This document shows positions 19,991 to 33,700 of a DNA stretch of 64,000 bases, piece after piece. The position numbers were made by a program, and so were the translations under genes. The stretch comes from Phylloscopus collybita (taxonomy: Eukaryota > Chordata > Aves > Passeriformes > Phylloscopidae): positions 1,774,501-1,838,500 of the forward strand of contig JAJNNQ010000031.1 in assembly GCA_027886175.1 (NCBI GenBank). Reading direction: 5' to 3'. Position 1 is the stretch's first letter, and the number at the start of each line of letters is the position of its first letter. The notes under the pieces are model-generated. The model was given only the letters and a program-made list of their open reading frames with translations. It was not told the DNA's origin and searched no databases.

Positions 19991-20768
19991 TGCCCATGTA
20001 AAAGTTCTAAAACCACCTGCAGCAGTTCTTTTTTTCAATAAACATCCCATCTGGATAGCAAACAGTACAATATATACAGATCAGAATTCCAGAGGGTGGA
20101 AACCTCTGGGAATTCTAGCTGGTCTCCAAGAAGCAGCAATGCAGTCCATGCAATTAAAACTCCATAAATTATTACCCAACATCTGCTGTGAGTCTGTACA
20201 CAATATACAAAGAGCTCTTGTCCAATCCATCCATTTCCCAGTGGGGAAAAAAAAAAAAAAAACAACAACAAAACCTCTTCCCACAAGAACTGCTGCCAGC
20301 AGAGGCCACGGGGCAAAGCCTGGGAGGGAGGCTCTGCAGAGTCTTTCACCTGTCCAAGCACATTTCCTCAGCACTCCTGAGCTTCAGTTGTACAAAAATA
20401 CGTGGAAAAATAGATCCAGTACAAATCCCAGGCTCCTGCTGGAAGGAATTAAGCCCAGCTTAGCTCACACGAGCTGCAGCAGCTCCAAAGGAACCTGGCA
20501 GCTGCAGCTCTCGCCCCACAGCAAGAGTTTGCAGCAGTAAGAACACTTTGGATTTGAAAAATAATAATAATAATAATAATTTAATTACTCTGTTGGTTTG
20601 GTTTTTTTTTTTTTTTTCACAGTCTTTGCTATTGCACAGCTTTGTCAGGTTTTCTTTCACTGCCTGAAAGAAAGATGCATAGCAATCCCATAGGAACACC
20701 TCTGCCAGGGAGGAAGGAGTCCCACAGATTGGGGGTGGGGGGGAAAACCAACAAAAAATAAAAGGTTT

Positions 20769-21427
20769 AAAAAGAAAAAAAAAAGAAAAAGAAGAAAAAA
20801 GGGAGGAAAAAAGAAAAAGAAGAAAAAAGGGAGGAAAAAAAAAGGGAGGAAAAAAAAGGGGGAAAAAAAAAGGGGGAAAAAAAAAGGGGGAAAAAAAAAG
20901 GGGGAAAAAAAAAGGGGGAAAAAAAAAGGGGGAAAAAAAAAGGGGGAAAAAAAAAAGGGGGAAAAAAAAAGGGGGAAAAAAAAAAGGGGGGAAAAAAAAG
21001 GGGGGAAAAAAAAGGGGGGAAAAAAAAGGGGGGAAAAAAAAGGGGGGAAAAAAAAGGGGGGAAAAAAAAAGGGGGGAAAAAAAAGGGGGGAAAAAAAAGG
21101 GGGGAAAAAAAAGGGGGAAAAAAAAGGGGGAAAAAAAAGGGGGAAAAAAAAGGGGGAAAAAAAAGGGGGAAAAAAAAGGGGGAAAAAAAGGAAAAAAAAA
21201 GGAAAAAAAAAGGAAAAAAAAAGGAAAAAAAAGGGAAAAAAAGGGAAAAAAAGGGAAAAAAAGGGAAAAAAAGGAAAAAAAAAGGAAAAAAAAAGGAAAA
21301 AAAAAGGAAAAAAAAAGGAAAAAAAAAGGAAAAAAAAAGGAAAAAAAAAGGAAAAAAAAAGGAAAAAAAAAAGGAAAAAAAAAAGGAAAAAAAAAGGAAA
21401 AAAAAAGGAAAAAAAAAGGAAAGGAAA
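20769..21427. repeat. 659-nt pure polypurine tract
   Basis: Only A and G on the plus strand. It has a central series of G5-G6 runs separated by A7-A9 (about 20850-21185), then AAAAAAAAGG units. Opposite it, the RIF1 3' UTR would be 659 nt of only C and U. Confidence 0.95.
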
Positions 21428-21561
21428 TTCATGGAGGTGTATGTAACAAAATATCCTATAGGACAAACTGCAGCTTTAAGGAGTAACTGAGCAGTAAGGA
21501 AAGCAAGTGGAAGGAGAAAAGTGTTGTACCCAAGTTCCTCCCTGCTGAGCTGTGGCTGCAG

Positions 21562-21791
21562 CTACTCGGGGCCCTGGTGGGGAGGGGAGTGCCAGCGAGC
21601 CTGCAGGTTCCTCAGGATGCACGAGGCCATCCCTGCCAGCTTCTCCTGCATCTCAAAGAGCTGCCTGCCAGAATAGCCATGCAGATCTTCTGAGCTCAGC
21701 TGAGCAGCCAGAGCCTGGATCTGCCCCAGGAGATCCCCTGGGGGCTGCTTGCTGCTCGTGGTGGTGGTGGTGGTGGCTGCCTCGACCAAAT
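21562..21791 (-). CDS. RIF1: RIF1 exon 35 (last coding), residues 2269-2344
   Basis: Acceptor tttcag; TAG at 21564-21562. It has a Thr run coded by GTGGTGGTGG on the plus strand, then SSEDLHGYSGRQLFEMQEKL, the conserved C-terminal helix. Confidence 0.95.
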
Positions 21792-24700
21792 CTGAAAGGA
21801 GAGAAGTGCAGAAGGGAGATCCAAGCAGAATTCCAGCTGGTTTTGTACAAAATCACATCTCTGAGCAGCCTACAAGGTGTATATCCCATGGGAATAAAGA
21901 TTTGGTTTTATTTATTCCATGGGGAATGCTCCCAGCAAAGGCACTCCACACCCTACCCCCTTGGCTCAGGGTGAGTTTTGCAGGGTTGGCTCAGGATTGT
22001 TAAGAATACAACTAAACCCAAAATAAAAACAAAAGGATGAGGTGTTGCCACCAGGAGAGAATGAAGACGAGACAGAACCCTCCAAATCCAAAGCAAAAAG
22101 CCACCAGCAGGTACCTGCTGCAAGTTTTTCCTCATCTCCACTAAGAGATTTCTCCTCCACTTCGTTTCCAGGCTTCTCAGCATCCTCCAGCATTGTGCTT
22201 TCCTCCAGAGCTCGAGATTTCACCTGGGCATTTTTTGGGGGAGGGAAAACATTTTCAGATTGAAAAAAAAACTAATTAAATTACACAGTGAGATATATTT
22301 TAACCTCATAATAAATCCAATCACTTTTCCTGTTAGTGATACTAGTTTAACCAAGTCATCTGCACCTTGAACTCATGGGACTGAGGCAGGCAGGGATGAG
22401 GTTTTGAAGTGTTTTTAATGAAGGAAAAAAAGACATCATTCCTCCTGCAGCTCATTAGATCAATATTGGCCTGCTGGGTGCCAAAATTCAACTTTACCTG
22501 TTGCTCATGGTATCCTTTCAGAGCTCTCTTGACGTTGGAGACTTTGGGGGAGCGGATGGGGAGAGTTTTGATTTCCAGAGCTGTCAGAGTGCTCAGGTCT
22601 CCCACAGTCTTGATGTTCTTGGCTCTGATGAGCTGTCCCAGGCCCCTGGCACTGCAGCAGGGGAGGAGAAAATGGGTTATTGGTGTAGAATCAGGGAACA
22701 TCCTGAGCTGAATGCATCATCAATCCAACTCCTGGCCCTGCACAAACTCCCTGTTCCTGGGGAGCTTTCCATCAAAAACGTGCCTGAAGAATTCCAAAAG
22801 AATGAAGTGTTCCTCACCCAACCAACCCCAATCCTTTCACAAGAATTCTGGCTAAAATTCTGCTTTTGTAGCTTCAGCAAGGACTCGAGTTTCTACTGCA
22901 ATGTCCCCTCCTAAAAGCAAGGAGCCACTCACCAGATGTTGGAGGTGATCTGAGGCAGGATGACATCCACAGGGGCTTTGCAGCCAGCCAGGGCAGGGTA
23001 CACAAACTTGCTAAGGCACGGCAGAGACTCCTTGGCCATTTCTGTGATCTGGGATTAACACAGGGCAAGTGTTAAATTGACTGTCACACGCTGAATAGAG
23101 GGGAAAAATAAATAGAAGAGAAACATGAACCAAAGCACTTCTTACTAAACACTTCTTTGAGCTCTTAAATTTAAGGGTACGAGATCCTGGGGACAGAAAT
23201 CCTTTGGTTGGAGTGGTAATGTGCTGGATAGAAAAAGAGGAAAAAAACATCTCAGGGTGGTAGGAATTCAGTTAATGGTAGGAATTCAGTTAACAGCAGG
23301 AATTCAGTTAATAGTGAGATTTTAGCCCCTGAAACCTCAGAGTTCACTTGAGTTCAGAGTTAACAGAACCAGTCAGGCTAAAGCAGTTCTGTTTTTTACA
23401 CTTCTGATCCTCAGCTCTTACAACTGTGTGTAAGTGACTACAGACATGCACCAAAACCATGCTATTTACGATAAACACACAAATACTGGGGACACAGAGA
23501 AGACTGTAACAGGATTTACCCTGACCTGCATGTTAGAGAGGATTTTCAGACTCCTGGAGGAGGGTGAGGAATGGGATCTGATGACAGGACTCCTCCTGTC
23601 GATGTCATCTGCCAAGCCCTCCTGAAAAATGGGATTTGCAAAAGAGACTCGACGGATCTGAGGAGGAGAGAAGGAAGTTTTAGAGTGGGAACTCAAGCCA
23701 GCACAGCCTGAAGTCAGTCTGAGGAAACAAAAAAATTCACTTTGGAATCACTGAAGTCCTTGAACGACACAGGCCAAGGACAGACTGTGAGGATTCCCAA
23801 AGGAATCTCTCTGTACAACCCTGAGGGTGCTGCTCCTGGTTTTGCAGTGATCCAGGCAGCAGAACAGACTCTGGTGCTCTGTTCCAAAATAAAACCCCTC
23901 ACAGTGCCAATCTCTCCGTGCTGGCACATTCCAAACCCAAACCTCACCTTCATTGTAAGATAATTCTCAACAGAAACCAGCAATTCAACAGATTTGGAAT
24001 GACTGCAGTTCCTCATCCCAGCTTTGCACCCCAGTAGCACACAATTCCCATGGCATACCTTATTGGCAGGTGACAGGGAATCATCCTCCTGGCTCCTTTT
24101 GACCCCTCTCTTCAGGATGCTGGTGGAGGGGGAGGCTGAGGGGGACCACGTGCAGCGGGCCTGGAGGCTGGTGGGGCTTTCAGTCACCTGCACTGAGGGA
24201 TCCCCTTCCACCTTCAGGGGGGAATCCACACTCACACTGGCCAAGGCCACGTTTTCAGGCACTTTTATTTCAGTTTCCACCGACTCCTCCTTCACTTCTT
24301 GATCTGTTGGAACAACACAAGTTTCTCCAGCAGAGTTCTCAGCTTCTCCTTTATCCTCCTGATTTCTTTCTAGCTCCTTAATCTCTTTTTCTTTAGCTTC
24401 TCCTTTATCCTCCTGATTTCCTTCTAGCTCCTTCATCTCTTTTTCCTCAGTTTCTCCTTTATCCTCCTGATTTCCTTCTAGCTCCTTCCTCTCTTTTTCC
24501 TTAGCTTCTCCTTTAATCTCCTGATTTCCTTCTGGCTCCTTAATCTCTTTTTCCTCAGGCTTGCTGTCAACACTCAGCTCCTCAGGGAGCTCTTCCAGTT
24601 GTCCATTTTCATGGATCTCCTCCTTTTCTGCAGCTGCTGGTTCTTCCCCTTGGTGCCCTGAGCCCAGGCAGCTCTCACTGGGCTCTCCAGGAACACTCTC

Positions 24701-27700
24701 AGGCAGAACCTGCTCTGTTTGCTCCTTCTGCTCAGCAGCTTCCTTCACTTCCTCCATGGACTCAGTGGTTTCAGCTGCTGAACCCTCTGGAATCTCTGGA
24801 TTCTCCTCCACCACCATCTCTGTGCTTCCCTGCAGGTTTTCCACAGGCACTCCCTGGCTTTCCAAGCTGAAGGTGCTGGCTTCCTTGGGAGGGTGCACTG
24901 GAGTGCTCGTCCCACACGGAGCCAGGGCCAAGCTCTCCTCCAAATCTGAGTGACCAGAACCATCCCCAGGGGTCTGATCTGGGGTGGGCTCAGGCTCCTC
25001 CAGCTCAGCAGTTTTCTCCTTTTTTGACTCAGTGACCTTTGATTCAGTCACCTGCTGCTTTGGCTTTTTGAAGCAGCAATCACAGCTCTTGATTTTTTTC
25101 ACCCTCTTGCTTCTCTTGTTCTGACACTCAGGGCTTTGCAAAGAGGAGGACTCAGCACCTGAAACATTTGCTGCTGGTGCACAGTCCCCTGGGCTGGTTT
25201 GCTTCTCCTCCTGTCTGCTCTCCTCTGCTGCTCTCCCATCCTGCTCAGACACACAGGGGCTGCTGAGTGACTCCATGGATGCATCCCCCCTGCTCTGCTC
25301 CACGCTGCTGTCCTGCACAGCACCTGCATTCTCAGAGCTGCCAGACCCCACAGCTTCTCCAGCAGCTGCAGGACTTTCCTGGTTTTCCAGGCCACCTGGT
25401 TCAGCTGGCACTGCAGCACCTGTGCTGACCTCAGGGTCACCTTTCTTTGCCTCCAGTGGACTCTTGGTTTCACTTCCCTGGGAAGATTCCTCAAGGCTCC
25501 TGCTCCCTGCCTGTCCCTCTTTTGATTTACCTTCGAGAGAATTGCTCCTGCTCCTCACTTTCACGGGTTTTTTCTTCCTTGTGCTCTCCTCCTTGCCCTC
25601 AGAGCTGTCAGCCTCCGAGTTTTCTATGCTGGACAGCAAACCTTGGGAGGATCTCCTGGTGTGATACCGTGGGCGCTCCACCTTCTGCCCTGCTGTGCTC
25701 AGGCTGCCCTGAGCTTCCCCCTCGGGCCTGGGGGGATCCTCTGCCCTCCTGGCAGCCCTGCTCCCCTCCTCATCCAGGCCCCTGCCAGCAGGGGAGTCCT
25801 TGGAGCTCCAGTCCTCTGCCACTCTCTCAGGCTGGCCGCTCTCTTTTGAGTTTTCTGTCGTTTTCCCAGCAATTCCTTTCTGCTTTTGGGATGCATCACC
25901 TTTCCCCTGGGACAGCTTCTTCTGCCCAGCTTTCTCCTCCTCTTTCCTCCTGTCTCTCTTTGGGAGCCCATCCTCCTTGTCCTGGCTCCCCGAGGAGCTC
26001 TCCACGGTCTCGGAGCGTCTCCTGGAGGAACGGCGGAGCTGTTTCTGCTGGGAGGACACGGGGGGCACCTGACTCTCATCCCCTGGGGCCTGCTCAGAGC
26101 AGCTGGTGCTGTCTGGGGGGGTGTTTTCCTTCGAGTCCATGTCCAGCCCTTGGGCCTTTTCCATTTCTGCGATCACATCCTCGGCGTTCTGGATGTCGGC
26201 TTCCGTGGAGCGCAGAACCTGCGATTGGCTCAGCAGGACGTGCTCCACGTCCTCCACTGCAGAGCCCAGCCCAGCACTGCTGCTCTCCTGGCTCTCACAG
26301 GCCAGGGGGGACTCCTCTGACCTGCTCAGGAGCTTGGATTTGTTCCCCTGCAGCTCCATCCTGCTCTGCCTGCGCGTCACCCTGCGCGTGGCCGTGGCGT
26401 CGGGCTCGGCCTTGGGAGCGATTTTATTTTCCTCTGTGGGTTTCTCTGCTTTAGCAGCTGCCTTGCTGCTGCTGCTGTGCTCCTGTGTGGCTGCCTCAGG
26501 AGCACTCCCAGCCAGCTCCAGCACAGAGCTCAGTGGGGCTGGGCTGAAGGGTCTGTTCTCTGCAGCCCCGAATTTCTCCAGGGTGATGAAGGACTGGCGC
26601 CGGCTCACGGGCTGGGGCGTGCCAGAGATGATGTCACTGGAGGTTGAGCTGTTGCTGACACTTGAGGTGTCCTCCTTCCCTGCTGAGGCCTCCTGGGAAG
26701 CTGCTTCCATAGAACTCGTCTCCAATCCCTCTCCAACGGATGTTTCCTCTGGGATCACCTCAGTTGTGGCATTTCTGGCCTCCCCCTGGCTGCTGCAGGC
26801 TGGGCTCTCCTCTGAGTGACGCCCCTCGCTCCCCGCGTTCTCCTCCTGTCCCAAAAAACATCAACAGCAAAAGATTTTGTCCTGGGAATCAACTGAAATA
26901 GTTGTATTTGTCCTGTGAATGTAGCCTGTCAACTGGGGCAATAAAAAACAACACCCCCACAAGGTTTTTCTAACCACCCCTCCTCCAAATTATTTCTTAT
27001 CCGTGCTTTGATAGTTGCAAAAGACATTTTTTAAACCATTTAATCCCAAAAGAAAGAACTTCAAAAATGTCTGAAGTTTTGCTGTATTCTACCTGGTCTG
27101 ATTGGCACTACAGTTAGCACAGCAGCTGCTCAGCCAATTCCTCTCCAAAAGGAATTTAGGGTTTACAGTCTTTACCCCAATAAAACACTGCGGCAGCGCA
27201 GGCACGTGAGCGATCAGAAACTGCTCACATGAACCCTCCCATTTTGAAATCAAATACCCAAAGATTTGGCCTGCCAGCAACAAATGACAGAAAGCAGAAC
27301 CACAGCCCTGCAGTGGTGTTAAATGTTCTCTCACTTGGTGCTGAGAATGGAAAACAAACCACAAAACCTCTGATGTTATGGCAGAAACCCTGACTTTAAT
27401 CACCAGCAGACAATGGGAAATTACCTGAGGTTGCTTTGCAGTGTCTCCCTTGGCATCTTCTACCAAAGGTGGTACTTCCCTAAAAGAGAATTACTGAAAT
27501 CAGTGCTGCTGCCAAAGGAGAGACCTTCAATGACCACAGCTGGGCACTTCTACTCACAAAGAATCTTCCTGGCTCTGGGTGTACTGGGAGAATGAGGTGG
27601 TGTCCTGGGATGCATCCAAGTTGTTGTACATGGCAGGAATATCAGCTCTGGAACAGCACCAGGAATGGGAGTCAGACTCTTCTTTGGAATTGATTATCTC

Positions 27701-30700
27701 CTTATTTCAAGGCCAATTTTTTTTAGCTGCATTAAATCTTTATTTTTGGGGAATAAAAGCTGTGATTGGGATCCCACTCTGCGAAGAATTCACCACAAGC
27801 CAGAGGAGTTCCTGCCACACAAGCCCTGCTTACACTGCTCTTGCTGCCTGAGCACAGAGAACACTCCAATATTATTTTCTCACATTAGAAAGAGGATCAT
27901 TCTAAAGATTCTTTTGCAATTAAGATGAGTCTTGGGAATCTCCTAATTCCTGACATGCTGCTGACTCAAGAAATCTCCTCAGATTGTTTTATCCAATCCT
28001 TTCACTTCCATGATTTATGAAAAATGACATCTTTTATTTCAACACTGCAGGTCACGAAGTAAAAAACCTGAACTCCAAATTCCCAAAGTTCAAACAGACT
28101 CAAGAGAGTGTATTTAATAAAAGAGGAAATGCAATTGCAAGGATAATTTGGTTGCTTTAAAACAGCAAAGCAAGGAACTCTCTTAGCTTTTGAACTTAGT
28201 AACTTGTATGGAAGAACAAGACTCAATTACCTGGGGTGGTGTGAGGGACAGGAATTGAAGTTAAGCCAAGCTCAGCTACTCAAGGAATGACATTTCACAT
28301 TAAGTTTAAAACAATAAATGACAGACCTCTTTGACCTAAGCACTTCTTTCTGATGTTCTGTCAATATCCTTGGTTTTGTTTCTGGAGGAATAAACACAAA
28401 CTCCACAGATTTCTCCTCTTCCAGAAGCGTCTCACTTGTTGTCTTAGGAGATGAAAATTCTAGTTTTAACTGCAGAAAGATAAAAACCCCAAATCCTGGG
28501 TTAGGAACGAGAGAGGAACTGAAAAGCAGGGATTCCTGAAGGATGTAAGCTATCTCTGTGAAGGATCTGCCAACCCCCAAACCCACCAAAACCCAAATCT
28601 CTCACAACCTCCAGCCAGAGTGAGGACTGAGGTTTTTCTCTGCCACCCTCCCACTCAGCCTGACCCCTTCTCAAAACCCAGCAGAGAATTCTGACAGGAA
28701 TTAATTAAACCAGACTCTGCTGGGCAGCCTAAGCTGGAAAGAAAAATATTTCAGCATCCCCAAACTCTTTGATTTTGTCCTGAAGATCTTGGATTTGATT
28801 CCAGGACACCTCTCTGGGAACACTTTACCTTTGCAGGTGTTGCTTGCAGGTTGCTGGACTTGTCTTTGCCATCATTTTTTGGTTCACTCGCCTGTGCCAA
28901 GATTGAATCTCGTTTCTGCCCCACCTTCACCTCCATCCCACTGATCTTTGCATCCAGCTGGGAATTTTCCATCTATTCAGACAAAACCACACTGAATGCA
29001 CTGTGGCAACAAACCCCAAGCTCACAACACCACTCTGTGCTAATTTCTAGAATAAAACCATGCCAACATTCCTAAATTTCCTTTAAATTACGTAGAGGAC
29101 AGCTTAAAAAAAAATAAATTAATTATTTCAAAGAAAATTCCTAGAACCCCAAATTCCCAATGCAGGAGGTGGTAAGAACCAGGTAAGAATGATAAACTCT
29201 GCTGGGTTAGCACTGTCAGAAGTGGTTCTTACCACTTTTGACAGTGCTAACCCAGCAGAGTTTATCATTCTAAACATGAAACCACTGCAGGTCAATCAGG
29301 TTAAAAATCCCACCTGAGCTTTCATTCCCCTGCTGAACAATTCCCAGGAAATCCCAACAGAATATTCACCATGTCAGAGTAGGGGCCACTGCACTCCTCA
29401 GACATCTCGATGCTCTCAAAACCAGGCAGCAGCAGAGGGATTTTCTTCTTGGCTTGGCTTAACACAGACCTGCTCGACAGCAACAAAAAGTGTTTTAGAT
29501 TTATGGGAGAGGGAAAGGTGCAGGCAAAGAGCAGCAGCTCTCAAAACAAAGCTTATATATATTTAAATATATTTTTATAATTATATTAATTACTTATATT
29601 ATGTACGTTTATATATAAAAATAGTAACCCCCAGCTTGCACAAGGAATCAGAATGGTACAACTTGTGAAGATGTGAATAATAAAAATCTGTTTCTCACTC
29701 AGGAAAAGAGCCGAACCTCACAATACAAAACTTACATGTAAATATATATATTTTAAATATATATTTATTATCTATATTATATACATGTATATATAAAGCT
29801 CCTAAGCCCCAGCCTGCACAAGGAGTCAGAATGGCACAACTTGTGAAGGAGTGAACAACAACCATCACTTTCTCACTCAGGAAAAGAGCAGCACCTCACA
29901 ATACAAAGCTTATATATATTTTTAATATGTATTTATTATCTATATTATATATAGATATATTTATATATTAAAATACTAAACCCCCAGCTTGCAGAAGGAC
30001 TCAGAATGGTACAACACAATTTGTAAAGATGTGAACAATGAACATCAGTTTCTCACTCAGGAAAAGAGCAGCACCTCGCAATACAAAGCTTATATATATT
30101 GTTAAATATATATTTATTATCTATATTATGTGTATTTATATATAAAGCTCCTAACCCCAGCCTGCACAGGGACTCAGAATGGCACAACTTGTGAAGGAGT
30201 GAACAACAACCATCAGTTTCTCACTCAGGGAAAGAGCAGCACCTCGCAACACAGAGCTTTTACATATATATTGATAATTTATATTATGTATATTAATACA
30301 TAATATAATACACAATACACTATATTATATATATTTATTATCTATATTATATATATTTCTATATAAATCTCCTAACTCCCAGCCTGCACAAAGCACCAGA
30401 ATGGCACAACCTGTGAAGGAGTGAACAACAACCATCAGTTTCTCACTCAGGAAAAGAGCAGCACCTCACAATACAAAGCTTACCTGTACATATATATATA
30501 TATGTATTAAATATATATTTATTATCTATATGATATATATTTCTATATAAATCTCCTAACCCAGCTTGCCCAAGGCATCGGCATGGCCCAACTTGTGAAG
30601 AAGTGAACAATAAAAATCTGTTTGTCACTCAGGAAAAGAGCAGCACCTCACAATACAGAGCTTATATTTTCTTTAATATGTATTTATAATTTATATTATG

Positions 30701-33700
30701 CATACTTATATGTAAAGCTCCTAACCCAGCTTGCCCAAGGCATCAGAATGGCACAGCTTGTGAAGGAGTGAACAACAACCATCAGTTTCTCACTCGGGGA
30801 AGGAGCAGCACCTTGCAACACCGAGCTTTCATATTTATAACTTATATATATTTATATATAAATCTCCTAACCCCCAAGCTTGCACAAGGAATCAGAATGG
30901 GACAACACAACTGTGATGATCTGAATAATAAAACTTTGTTTCTTACTCTGGAAGAGCAATATAAATATATATGAATATTTTAAATATATATTTATTATCT
31001 ATATTATATGCATGTAAATATAAAGCTCCTAACCTCCAACCTGCACAAGGACTCAGCATGGCCCAACTTGTGAAGAAGTGAACAATAACCATCAGTTTCT
31101 CACTCAGGAAAAGAGCAGCACCTCACAATACAAAGCTTACCTGTATATATATATATATATATGTATTAAATATATATTTATTATCTATATGATATATATT
31201 TCTATATAAATCTCCTAACCCAGCTTGCCCAAGGCATCAGAATGGCACAGCTTGTGAAGGAGTGAACAACAACCATCAGTTTCTCACTCAGGGAAAGAGC
31301 AGCACCTTACAATACAAAGCTTATATATATTGTTAAATATATATTTATTATCTATATTATGTGTATTTATATATAAAGCTCCTTCCTAACCCCAGCCTGC
31401 ACAGGGACTCAGAATGGCACAACTTGTGAGGATGTGAACAACAACCATCGGTTTCTCACTCAGGGAAAGAGCAGCACCTCACAATACAAAGCTTACATGT
31501 GTATATATATATATATTAAATATATATTTATTATCTGTATGATATATATTTCTATATAAATCTCCTAACCCTCAGCCTGCCCAAAGCATCAGAATGGCAC
31601 AACTTGTGAAGGAGTGAACAACAACCATCAGTTTCTCACTCGGAGAAAGAGCAGCACCTCACAATACAAAGCTTACCTGTATATATATATAAAATATATA
31701 TTTATTATCTATATTATATACATGTATATATAAAGCTCCTAACCCCCAGCCTGCCCAAGGCATCAGAATGGCACAGCTTGTGAAGGAGTGAACAACAACC
31801 ATCAGTTTCTCACTCAGGAAAAGAGCAGCACCTCACAATACAAAGCTTACCTGTATATATATATATATATATAAAATATATATTTATTATCTATATGATA
31901 TATATTTCTATATAAATCTCCTAACCCAGCTTGCCCAAGGAATCAGAATGGTTAACCTGTGAAGATGTGAACAACAACCATCAGTTTCTCACTCGGAGAA
32001 AGAGCAGCACCTCGCAATACAAACCTTTTATTTTTATAACTTATACTATATACATTTATATATAAATCTCCTAAACCTCAGCTTGAACAAGGGACTCAGC
32101 ATGGCCCAACCTGTGAAGAAGTGAGCAAGAAAGTGATCCCTTACTTGAGCTGCTGTGGGTAGGTGAGGGAGGAGGCCTTGGCGAAGGTGCCGTTCCAGAG
32201 CTGGGCGCTCTGCTGCCGCAGCTGCTTGTTCCTGTGCTGGAAGGCCACGCACAGCACCGGGCTCAGCTGCTGCAGCAGCTCCGAGTCACAGGAGCCCGGG
32301 CAGTGGCACTGCAGGCACTGCAGGATCTCTGCCAGCAGCTTCTCCAGCTCAGGGGGGAACAAAAAAAATAAATACAGAGGGTTTGAGTCTCTGAAATCGG
32401 CGATATCGGAATTAAAAGTTGATTTTAAACGTTATCGGTACGGCCCGGAAATGTTACATCAAGTGCTGAGTGCTCCTCCCCTCCTCGAGAATAAAGAATT
32501 TAGAAAATTACATCTCTGCCCTCATCACATTTATATTTTGGATTTTTTTTAATACAGAAGGAATGGCAAAACTCATCAAAGTCCAAGAGCTGAGTGCTCC
32601 TCCCCTCCTCGAGAATAGAGAATTTAGAAAATTAAATCTCTGCCCTCATCACATTTATATTTTGAATTTATTTTAATACAGAAGGAATGGCAAAACTCAA
32701 AGGCCAGGAGCTGAGTGCTCCTCCCCTCAAGAATAGAGAATTTAAAAATTGAACCTCTGCCCTCATCACATTTATCACTTTTTGAATTTATGGGGTTTTT
32801 TTTAATACAGAAGGAATGGCAAAGCTCATCAAAGTCCAGGAGCTGAGTGCTCCTCCCCTCCTCGAGAATAAAGAATTCAAAACTTAAATCTCTGCCCTCA
32901 TCACACTTATATTTTGAATTTTTTTTTTTTTTTTTTTAATACAGAAGTAATGGCAAAACTCTGCTGGTTCCACATTTCCCCCAACCCCAGTGACCTCTGT
33001 AGCAAATTTACCTTGTTGTTCAGGTTGCTGTAGACTTTGGGTACCTCAGGGAGCCTGCCAAAAACAAATTGAAAGAATTTATATTCTGCTGTCTCATTTA
33101 TTTCAAGCCTAAAAAATAACAGATAATAAATTTTGGCACTGCACACTCGTTTTAGTAACCTGATGGAATCATTTTGTGAAATGAGCCTCAGTTGGGGATT
33201 AAACAATTTCCTGATGGAGTTTCCCAGATTATTCTTTCAATTCCATGGATACTGAAATGCTGAGTTCAGGAGAAATTAATGGAAAAGTCAGGGGTAATTA
33301 GTACAAACTTAAAATTAAGGCTTTTCTTATAAATTATCTTCTAAATGCACTCTGAATTGAACTCTCCTTAAACACATTTCCCAGGTCCTATAAATGTTTG
33401 CATTAAAAGGATGAAATATTGGCATTAAAAAGCTGAAGTGCCACTAAGAAATTCCATAAACTGAGCAATTATATAAATATTATATAATATTATATAAATA
33501 TATTATATAAATATATAAGCATATAATTATATAAAAATATAAATATATTCCATGAAAATAAATGTATTCCATAGAAATAAATGTATTCCATGGAAATAAA
33601 TGTATTCCATAGAAATAAATATATTCCAGGGAAATAAATGTATTCCATACATAAAAAATTCTTAGGTACAATTAGCCAGGAAAACGTGAGGAACTTTACA

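Noticed and set aside
20657..21466. Phe/Pro-only open frame of 269 codons on the minus strand
   Set aside because: It is a translation of the polypurine tract.
23714..24058. Extension of the giant RIF1 exon past 24059
   Set aside because: The frame stays open, but a good donor (gtatgc) follows AAG, and joining to 23657 restores the conserved ANK-RRVSF junction.
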